DNA of 64,000 bases from Mactromeris polynyma (Eukaryota; Mollusca; Bivalvia; Venerida; Mactridae). How positions within the stretch are numbered: position 1 is the stretch's first letter; each line of letters opens with the position of its first letter. Location of the stretch: the NCBI GenBank assembly GCA_032209605.1, contig JASFXZ010000009.1, positions 19,827,553 through 19,891,552 of the forward strand, written 5' to 3'. A program made the position numbers and the translations under genes. Shown piece after piece: positions 26,901 through 38,900 of the stretch. Below the pieces are notes generated by a model that did not search any database, was not told the origin of the DNA, and worked only from the letters and a program-made list of their open reading frames with translations.

Positions 26901-29900
26901 CAAAACTCGGGGATGAACAAATTTGTACAGAAGACAGAGCAAAAATTCTTTCACATAGAAACAAGGCGTGGAATATCTACAGAGTATGTTTTTACATTGT
27001 GACCCTCAAATGATAGGGGTTCATTATAATTGTCAATGAACCCATTTCTTATATCTCATATGAAGTCTTAGTGAATTCCTTTGCTAATTTTAGTGTTTTG
27101 GATAGTAATTTTTGGCATTGGTAATGCAACTGTTTTATACATGCATGGCCAAAACATTTTAGTATATTTTTATGCTGAAAATCTGTAGAATGCTTTGTTA
27201 GAACATAGGTCATTGAATTAAATACCAAAAATCTAACTCATAAAGTACCGTAAATCATTGTTAATTATAAGTCAGTTATAATTACATACATTTTCAGTAT
27301 AAACGTTGTGGAGAACCAGTGGAAGATGAAGAAGGCACACGAGAATGTACAAAGTGTACATTTAAGCGTACTATGAGAAATAAGGATTCGTTACCATCAG
27401 AAACGGCTCAGTTTGACCAATATACAAATGATATGTGGCATGTTCGTCACATGGCTTTAGACAAATTTGCTCAAGCGGCTAGAAAGGTGAGTGTCATTTG
27501 AATAACAGACAAGAGAATGTCTTGCCATTCTGGTATTGACACTTGAGTACTGTTTTGGCATAAACTTAAAATGTGACAGTAAAATTTACAAGCTGCCTTT
27601 TTTTCATTTTCAAAATAATGAATGTTTCATTAGGCCTTTTGAATTAAACGCAAGTCTTATTTCATTAATTATCTTTGTTTTCACTTCATGTATTTGCAAT
27701 TTTGGGTGAAAAATTGCTTATGATTCAGATGTAATTGAAATAAAGATGGATTGATAGACATATGAACTTTGCTTTCCCTTTCATAATCAAGTACCAATAC
27801 GCCACAAGTTTTCTTTAATGAATTACAAATCTTTTTGTGGAAAACAAAAAATGACTGCTAATATGTTAAGCCAGGAAAATGGAAAGTGCAAACAAATAGT
27901 ATACACTCTTTCTAATATGATCTTATGTCTGTATATTCCTTCCTTTCGAAAAGTTGAACAAATCGGGGCTCTAGAATTTTTTTCATTGACACTTGCAGGA
28001 CTAATGAAAATGTAAAATTTGACTTGACTTGACTAATGATAGCTCCACAATCTAAAATTAAAAATTACTTAAAACTGAACAATTGCTGATATTGGTTACC
28101 TTTTAAAATAGACTTTTCCGGGACTAACATCACCTCAGGTGTTAGTAACCCGATACAGCATTAGACTTGTTCGGGACTAACATCACCTCGTGTGTTGGTA
28201 ACCTGATTCAGCATTAGACTTGTCCGGGACGTCAGGCTAGTGGATTTCTAGAGCCCTGCAACTATCAAAGTAGTCATTTGTTGACATCCGATGTGACATT
28301 ATGTCTGTAACTTCTATAACATCAGGAACATTAAATTACAGGTAATATATAGATTGAGAGCTGATAAAAAGATACAGTCCTTGAACAGAATGGTGGATGA
28401 TTGGCGACAGAAGAAATTTACCACAGAATCACTTACAGGTATGTAATTATCATTATCATTTTTAGTCCTTGTAAAGTTATGTTTTGTTTTTCACAAGTTC
28501 AGGTTGCACATTGGCACTAAGTAGTCTTGTCACATTGTTTATGATTCTAGAAGCAGTTTTGTTTCTCTTAGTATGACATTTGGATTCAAACATGTTGAGG
28601 ATCGTGCCAACAAAATGTTACAAAACATTGAAATTGTATTTTTTTTACTTTCATAAATTTATCCAAACAACAAAGAACCTATTATCTTAAAGGTAGTCTT
28701 ATCTTCTATCAAAATATGCCAAGTGATACTTCTGTGAAAATGGCTTGATTTCCCTTTATACAGACATACTCTAAAACACTGCATTGTAACTTTTCTTTTA
28801 AAAGTCTGAAACAGATATTCACTATGTAAGTGCTAACTTGACACATAGGTCAGGATAGAAAATACCCATATTGGAAGCTTGCATGTAAGCAAAGTGACAA
28901 TGCCGTGGTGTGGAGTACATCTGTATGATTACACTTACCACTGATTTTCTCATATTTATGACTTAAGCATATTTTGACACAAATGAACACTATGGTTATG
29001 TTCGGATCAATGATCATATGTGTTAAAAGCATGACATATAGACAGTGTGTGCCCAGGCCATCCTTAAAAATGTTAGTTTTCAGTATGCCTATCCATAAAT
29101 GTTGGGAGGGAAGGTAGTTATATTAGAATATATTTTTGAAATAATTTTTTACTTATTTTTAATAAACATGAAAAAAAATATGAGCCTGTAAAATTTGAGT
29201 CAGTGAATTTCTATTGGTTGGTTTGGGTACTACTTTTTATCAATGGTCCTATATGAAGAAACATTGGACATGTATAAAAAAACGTCAAATATTTTTATTG
29301 TGAATGACGTTTGAGACTTGATTTACCTTAAAATTCCTGCTTTTTATTACCTTAGAGTTTGTGTTACAACTGTTGCTTGGCCATAACATTTACTTGTTGA
29401 TTCCTCGTTGTCTTTGAAAATTAAGTTTTTACAAATCTAGAAATAACTTAAAATATCTATGCATGCCATTCTAACTATGTCTTATGTTGTGAATGATTTA
29501 CAGATATCCAAGGTAAGGTGTAGCTTCCCAAACATTTTTTTTATATTGTAATATATGTCCCCTTATTGTATTAAATGCTTTTTGTGATCATATGCGCCCC
29601 TATCGTAGCCCCTATTGTAGCAAACTGCTTTGTATGTTGTTATTCTTTCTCATGCTGTGTATAATGTTAAAGCATGATTAATTCATGTGTCTTACAGTAA
29701 ACACTTGAACTTCTACCAGTTTTTTTCATAATATTGATATTTAAGTATTTTATTTTGATTTAAGACTGTGCTTCGTAACAACCTATCAGATCTTTGAATT
29801 TTAGACTGTGCTTTTGTAACAGCCAATCAGATCCTTGAATTTAAGACTGTGCTTTGTAACAACCTTTCAGATCCTTGAATTTAAGACTGTGCTTTGTAAC

Positions 29901-32900
29901 AACCTTTCAGATCCTTGAATTTAAGACTGTGCTTTGTAACAACCTTTCAGATCCTTGAATTTAAGACTGTGCTTTGTAACAACCTTTCAGATCCTTGAAT
30001 TTAAGACTGTGCTTTTGTAACAACCTATCAGATCCTTGAATTTAAGACTGTGCTTTGTAACAACCTATCAGATCTTTGAATTTAAGACTGTGCTTCGTAA
30101 CAACCTATCAGATCCTTGAATTTTAGACTGTGCTTTGTAACAACCTATCAGATCCTTGAATTTAAGACTGGTCTCAAAACACTGATTTATAACCTCAAAC
30201 CTTGGGTATTGATATTTCATTCATTGTATGACGCCTCTAACCTGTAAATATGGATGCTTTTCTATCATTTTATGGTAGCATTTTAAAATTTAGTTTGTTA
30301 CCTGTACGTCTGTCTATTATGTAAGATTTCTTTCATTATACTCTTATTATGAACAGTGGAAATGACACAGAAAAAGACCTGCATGGAATTGCCCTAAAAC
30401 AGCGGAATCAGTCAAATAAATGTCTTGATCAAAGTACTGCAAAGAGCTTATTACTGATAGCCTGTTCCATATGTTTACAAGTTTTCTGTTTATCTCTTCA
30501 AACGTGAAACAGAAATGTCTTTCATTTTTGGCTTATTGCATAACAAGTTCTGCTGAGGCATGACAGTTATGTCTGTTTGTCAAATTTTCTGCCGTGATAG
30601 TTGCAGTATTCTCTTACTAACTTCAGTTTTATTGCATAATGAATATGTTGCTCTTGTATGATGATTTTTGTAACGGCCCACTAAAAAAACGAGGTCTGAG
30701 ACTGTAAATTGAAATGGCAGCATAGCGACAATTTTAGTATAGTTTGGAAATAGACCTTGTAGGTATGTGTATGAATATACCTACAGTCTCAGTATGTGGG
30801 GCGGTTTTCCTATACTGTTAAATCAGTGAAACACAATTCAACATTATTTAAGTGGTTTGTGTGCCTTGTATTCCTAATATTTAAAAGATTTCCATCAAAC
30901 TTTCCAGAGACTACATACATTCACTTTGACAGCCATTTTGTAACTACTTCCCCCAGGTTTCTTCCGTGGTCTTTTTTTTTAAAAAAGATAGTGGAGGTTA
31001 GCCAATTGCTAAAAGTCAGAAGACTAGTACCATCTTTAAATTGACCAATGATTTGGTAGAATTCCGAGACTGGTCTCAAAACTTAGATTTTTATCCTCAG
31101 ATCCAGGTACTTATACCTGGGCTCTTGGATAGTATCCCAGTCTAAATTGAAGTCTTAAAGTTTTATAATTGTTCTTGAGCTCTTTATTAACACTGATGAA
31201 CTTCTTCTGTTGGTGAACTCTGGATTAGTAAACATGCTGGTATATTAAGATAGCTCCGAGAATTACACTTATCCACAATTTGTCAATCTGTGTCTTATAA
31301 AGCCTTATTTATGAATACATGTAGCATGATAGTAGTATGATGGAATGGTATTTTTTTATTCTTCCACCAAAGGGTGGCATATAAATTAGTTTTTCTTGTG
31401 AAGGGCATTATTATTTTATTCTTGAATATAGTTCATTGTAGAATTCATTGTATACACCTCTTTTTAAGTCTTTTTGTATGTTAATGTCAAAATGTTTATT
31501 GTGATTTTATGTATGATATGGAGTGTTTGGTACAAAACCATGGTAAACAAGTTTGGGTAAACAGGCAGTTACAACAGTTTTGCAACAAACCCCCGACACC
31601 CAAAGCAAAACTACATATACCATATTTTTCCTATTTCACGTGCCAGGTGCGCCGCGAAATGCCTACCCAGTGTGTTAATTCGATTTTTTTTTCAATTGCC
31701 CAAAAAGTGTACCTTACGTAATATACAATTATGTTGTAGTGCTACCTATGTACATAATTTATCCCATGTATTGTATGTAATTTAGAATATTTTAGATGAC
31801 ATATTTTTCTTTTCTTTTTTATTTCACTACAATTTCATTTACATGTACTTTGTTGTATACTTCTTGCATATACATTAAAAAAATGTTATCCTGGTGTATT
31901 GCATTAAACAATGTCAGACTTATCTTGTGATTATGATTTTCAAATTGTGTATATTGTTTCCTAAAGTGTGCATTTATATAAAATGTACGGAATGTTTATT
32001 TCAAATTTAATTTTGGTATTGGCGGGCAAAAAAATTATTGATTGGCAGTTAAAACATGTCTTCATGTATTTGGCAAGTAAAAAATCAGTCTGCAGGTAAT
32101 ACATTAATTGGGTAGTAAAACATTATGTGTTTAAAATTGATCCCTCAAGTTGTGAAAAATCCGATTACTTGATTAATGACTGTGCCTCATGTGTCATCAT
32201 CAGAGTGCTATTTCTCTCTTGGCCCCTAAATATACAGCAAATGATCAAATGGGCGCCGCTGTACAATTTCCAACCTCTTCTTTAAGTGACGTCAGTTCCA
32301 GAAAGCGTCACATGTGACATCACCATGTACTGACAGTAAGCAATAATTGCCCCATATGGCAATATGAAAATGAAGTGACCATATGGAGTAAAAAAAATTC
32401 CTGCTTGCTAATACAATGTAGTGACATCACATGTTGCATTTTCTTGAATTGACGTCACTTACAGAAGAGGTTGTAAATCCAATAGCAGTGCTCAAATATT
32501 CGTTGGTGTCCCTACTTATAATACAAATATTACAATATTTCAGCTGAAGAGAAAGAAAAAATGGAAGAAGAACAAAAGAAAGAACTTGTCCCAGAAGACA
32601 TTGAGTTACGATTTGACAGAATTAAACAGCATCAGTTTCCAACTTACGTCCCACCCAATGTCAAGGATGATATGGCCCCTGACGCTCTAGGTTCTGTGCC
32701 CTTCGAACCTACCGATGTTGTGGTGAAACGAAAAGTGCCTTATTTCAATCTCAAAGTAAGCTTATAATGATTGGTTGTTTTTATACTGCAACTGTGATTT
32801 AAGAGAGGTAGTCTGGATTTTTGTCTATATATGCTTAGCCGTAAATTGGTGATACACGTGTATGTCTTTATACAGATGTACGCTTCTATTCTGCATTGTC

Positions 32901-35900
32901 ACTTTTCTAACATCTTTCCCAATACCACAAATACATGAGTGTGATACAGGTATTTTCTATCCTGACCTATGCGCCAAGTTAGTAGGAGCATATGATACTT
33001 GTATAAGTTAAAATGCAGTGTTTTAGAGAATGGCTGTATGAAGGTAATAAAATCAATTTCCTTAAAATTATTGTCTAGCATGTTTTGACAAAAAATAAGA
33101 CTTGACCTACCTTTAATCCATAAGCATAAGACAAGTAACATAACACATCAGCATCAACCTGACAATGGCGTACCTTTCAGTCTCTGATTACAAACGAGGG
33201 ATTTCCTGGAAAAGTACCTTAAATGCACACTATCTATATTAACAATGTTGGAATGGAATTAGGGACTATCATCAATATCATGTCTTCTATCCTTGGATCC
33301 AGGATTCGGTACTAAACAGTTTGCAAACCCCGGGTGAGGCGTAGGTTCTCCAAGAAAGTTTGACTTAAGATCATGCATCGAGATTAATCTGATTTAAGTT
33401 GGCTGTGCAAGAACCGGTTAGTACTGGTTTATAAGCCAGTACCACGGGTTACATCAACTAGCAGTCATACACAACAGAAATACTGTTGAAAATGGCGTAA
33501 AACACAAAACCAAACAGAGAGAAAACTCCCTGGTAAGCATCATCTCTATCAATGATTGTATAATTGTATATTACATCTCGTCTCAGGTACCACAACAATA
33601 CAGGCTGAGTAGTTATAAGCCATATAATGTACAAGAAGCATCAAGTGGATATGTTCCTATGATTATGTCTAAACCATTGAGAACTGGAGCTGAGGTAGGT
33701 AGCATTGATGTCTTGAAACATTAAAATTCTATTTCATATAGTACCACCCTTAAAGTCATTTTTATGCAATACTCATTTTCATGCCTATTTCCTGGGATGC
33801 ATACCAGTAATCACAGCCATTTTTTTTCAGTTTTATGGGGGAAGTATGGCGAGTATTTTTGATAGGGGAAATTTGCATAATAAATCACCAAATTTGGGTA
33901 TTTATAATGCTTAAATTTTAAATAATTTTACTGAAGGGGAATTTTCTTTCTAAGTAGGGGAAAATATACAAATTTGTCATAAAAAAGGACTGATTCATGT
34001 GGTCAAATTGGTAGCTCAACCTTGGCCAATGCAGGTTTCAAACTCATAAGCTTCTTATCAGTTGCCTGGTACTCCTTGAACACTGTGTCTCTTATATGCT
34101 GAGTCAATAAAGAAAATGTGCGTGGGATAAAATATGGAAAGTATTTTATACCATGGGGACTAAACATGGACATATTTGGTACCAACTGAAAGATAATTTT
34201 TATTTTTTTTTAAATTTTAATATTTTTTGTTATCTGTATTGCATCAACTGTAAAAATTGACCAATATGATATAATTGGTTATAAAGCTTTAGCAGCGAAA
34301 TGTGCCATGCACAATTTGTTTTTGACTGAGCATAGTATTAATTACTGACATAATGTTTGTTTATTTTAGGATGAAGTGATCACTTTACCAGCTCCTGTTA
34401 CAGTGAGAGAAAAATCAAATGTGAACATGACTAGAACTAGTCTTGCATTTGAAATGATGAATGAAGGGGAGGTCACTCTTAAACAACCTCAGGAAACAAA
34501 GAAAGTTGGACCAACACATGTTGTCTCCCTAACACCACCACAGGCACTCTTCCAACCTATGGAATATCCACCACTTCATATATTTGTAAGTTAATAAAAT
34601 TTAACAATTTAACGGCATGTGATTTGAGCTTAGTTTTACTGTTATTTAAAAGTTATCAACTGTATTGCATTTTATCAGTAGAGTAATGATACTTTTAGTT
34701 TATGTTTTTTCGGCGTAGCGTATAACATTGATATTGACCTGCATTTTTGACCAACCATATGTTGTCCTCGAAGCGGTCTTTTGAAAATCTGACCAATCAT
34801 ATTTTCACCCAAGAGGCACCAAACGGGATTTTCTTTAACCCAAGAGGCACCAAACAGGGTTTACGTAAGATGTGCGTTTGTTAGCAGTTCGAATTTTGCG
34901 GGAAGTAGTTAATATGTTTAAACATGTATAAAATGACCCTGATAGGACAGGTCCATGATTAGAGTATATATAGATTTCATTTTATATACCGGAAGATATC
35001 ATTCTATCTACGCCATTTATCTTTTTTTTAAGATATTTCTTGTTTGAAAAGACAAAGAGCTATTGTTGTAGCTTGACTGTCGTCTGCTACCACAAACATG
35101 TTTAGCATTGCATTGAGCACAGTTTCTGAGATAGTCTGGTTCAAATCATAATGTAACACACCGATGTGTGTCTGCACTCGATGTGTTCTTGTGAATTTTA
35201 CGATAGTATTTTTATTTCAGAATCCAGCCCCAGGCTTACAAGTGTTCCAGGCACCTGTCCCTTATGCTGAGACAGACCCTGATTTCCATCTATGTACCCT
35301 ACCTAGATACTACAGAAAGGACCATGCAACTAATGTACATGCATCAACCCAGAGAAAGTATTTGGACAATGAGGTATGTATTGGTACATGCATTTATTAT
35401 TTATATCATAAATGACATTGGTGAAGGAAAATAACACTTAGAACTTACATTGATGGCTACTGCTGCAATAGGTGAAAACATTATTACTGATGACATTGGT
35501 GTTTGCTGTTTATAATATAAATGAAATTTTACATTTGTCTTCATAAATTACTAACTGTGTTAAGCTTGCTTTCCAAAATGATAAAATGTGCCAAAGGCTT
35601 GGTTTCATAGTTTTACAAACTTGAGAAATAAAATTCAGTATTTAATGACCTTTCTTGCAATATTCTCTACATTATGTGTCAACATTTAAATGGATAATTA
35701 TTGAATATAAATTGATGTTCATGGCTTTAAAAGTATCTGGGCATGGTGATTATGTCAGATTCAGAGCTTATTGATGAATCATCGTCACATAGACACAAAA
35801 TTAAAAAGGCTTTTATTCTCACAGTATTTTCAGATAATTGTATGAACAAAATAATAGCCTGTTAATTTTATCAAGTATTATTTTGTGTGAAATACATTGC

Positions 35901-38900
35901 AAGCTCTCTGAGGCATTAGCCTTTAGGAGTATCAACTTTTAGCTTTTGTATAGAGATTGTTGGTCTAGAGAGGTTAAATTTGAGGTGTACTTTGACAACA
36001 GAAAAGTTGATAATGTTGTTGAAGAGAGGTAAATGCTCAACATAAAAGAGAGATTATCAGAAAATAAGTTGCTACAGGGAACTCCACATACTTAAGACAG
36101 TGCCTCCCCACTTCGCAAATTCAACAACACAACATGTTGATGTGAAGGAAAACAAGTAATGTTAAGTCCACCTCGTAGGGGTAACACTGTAGCAGTTGTG
36201 TGATAGACAGTGTTCATGAAGATATTAAATCTATTCTTGTCTGTATTGTAGGATACTATTCGTGGTATAATGACGTGGAAGAAGTTTCCTTCACAAGGTT
36301 TAACATCACTGAGTAACACTCCGACTTTAACAAATGTCTGGGTGCCAAGATGGTAAGTTAATGCCAAGTTTCCTAACATTGATGTTGTGAACTAGACATA
36401 TTTCACATTTTAATGAATTAAGTTTTGGGAAAACATTAATTAACATTTAACAATATTATAAAACTAATGTATTTTGAATATGTAATGTTATCAACGTCTG
36501 CATGAAACCAAAACAGTAAAACTAAGAATTCAAATTTAATATGTGTAGTGTTATTAATACTAAATTAGTGTTGGCGTCTGAGGTAATAAATCTCAGTTTG
36601 AGGACCATTCTCAACACTCAAGCATCTGATTGGTTGTTGCTGAATTCAGCCTTCAAATTGACCAATGACAAGGCAGTATTCTTCAAAATGCCAATTTTTA
36701 ATTGGAGCCAAAATATCACAAACACATGTTGTATACATGTACATATAAACAATGCATATAGCCTTCTGTCTAATATTTAGAATCATTCTGAAAAAAAAAC
36801 CTGGTCCAAAACTGACTGCTTAGCATTCTCATGTTTGTATTGTTTATCACCATCCCGGACATATAAACCATGGATTCGAAATAGACTGGTATATGTATTT
36901 AGACAATTCTGCAAAAAAGATCGCAAAAATGAGCGAGGTGTTCCGATTAGTGGTTTAACATTTGGGATGTCCGCCATCTTGTTTCTGAATGGAGAGAATT
37001 TGACATTTAGAACTGTCGTAATCGTTATGTTTCCAACAGCTATATATTTCTTGATGGTATTTATATATTTTGTGTTTATCTTCTTGTTTGCTTTTACACA
37101 TTTTTCTGTTCAATACTGAGTTGTAAGACTGATCGAGCGTCGTTTAATCAGTTGAAAGATTTAAATCCGCAATACTTACTGAGGACTGTGGGTAAATTAT
37201 TTTTTTCTTATCGTTTCACTGATATCGGCCTGTTTCGAATTCCAAGGTTTGTATGTCCATGTCATTATCTGTAGCTGTATAAGTCCTACTAGACATGATG
37301 GTATAGATAAGTGCAGTGAGTATGTAAAGCTGACTTGCTAATTGTCTTACATAGATGCAGCGTTAACATAAATGTATGTATGACTTCAGGGACGATCCAT
37401 TTGGCGGTGAACTCCTACCATCAGATACACCACCATTGTTGGAGGGATTAACAACAGAGGAGTTAGACAACATTACTGAAGAGTAAGTGTCTACTATAGT
37501 AGTTCAGTTAAGTCAAACCTCAATAATAAGACCACCCTTGGTACACGTAAAATCTGGTTTTCTTATTGAGGTGGTTTTAGTATTAAGGTTGAATAAAGAG
37601 CAAAACAGTCAAATTGGACTTAATTTTGAGGTAGTCATATTATTGAGGTGGTCTTTAAGTGAGATTTACTGTAAAGTAGTTCAGTATAGTGAAACCTCAA
37701 TAATTAGACCACCCTTGGTTCCAAAGATGTGTAGGATATTTGTGTGGTCCAGTGTAATATTGAAAGTTATTTCATGGAGTGCGCAACAGATGGAATATTT
37801 TCACGACTGGCATAGTCACACGTGCAAATTTCAATCAGATGCTCACAAAGTGAAATCAATCGATCTTACACCGAAACAGACAAATATTCTGTTTATGTCA
37901 TGCTTCATTTTGTTATTGTTTTAATGTTTTACTCAACTACATCAAATATCCCCATTTAATGCCTTAATATTTTTTATGACATCATTTATGTGACTTCATT
38001 ATCACTTGATAATTTTACCTTTTCAACTCTATGTTGCTTGTTATCTTTCATTCTGAATATACATTATGTTACACTGTTTGATCAATAGAATAATCTATGA
38101 CAAACTGTTCAAATTCATTGCATTCATGTTTTGTACGAGTTTCCTATTCACTGTGTTTTTCAATTTTTTTATCAGAGATGATGAGGAAGATGGACCAGCA
38201 CGTGGCACAGTGACCTTGACCCCTGACATGGTGAACATACAGTTCCAGCTGATTGACCCTACAACCCCTACAGAAGAAAAAACACCAAGGTAGCATAGAT
38301 TGTTGTTCTCAGATGCTACTTTGGACTTTTACAACTAGAAAATTAATTTGCAATTTAACATTTTATAATATTATGCGTATCAATACTAAACTCAAATGTT
38401 GATCTTTTGACAGTACAAAGTACTACTTCTGTATACATAAAACCATTTTGTGCTGTTTAATCTTGTGTTTTTCTTGATGGTCATTTCTTTCTGTGTACCC
38501 TTGAAAAACTTCTTTGAGATTATTCAAGTAACAATAGTGTGAAAGTTTATGCACAAATTTACAAAATTTTTATGTGTACCGTTTTAGATTCACACTGAAA
38601 TATATGAAGGTTCTCTGAAATATAATTTTCTGTACTAAATCAATTTTAGTGATGCATTTCCTAATGGAAATAGAATGCCGGCTACAAACATCCCTGTATC
38701 AGCACATGGTCCAGTTCCAAGGTAAGGTCAATCATACATTAAAACATTGCTCACAATGGTTGTCCGATGTTTCTGATTCTTAGTGATTTGGATGATTCTC
38801 TTGTGTCAGCAGATGTTTCGTACAATAGAGCATGTAGTTGGCAGTTTTAAAACTTAAAAATGTGTCAGGCTCATCAGAACATAAACTGTTTGAATTGGCT

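Noticed and set aside
37487..37924. 145-codon open frame
   Set aside because: It is a read-through of the MITE repeat; 'SIIRPPLV' appears twice because the repeat does. It lies in CFAP221 intron 19.
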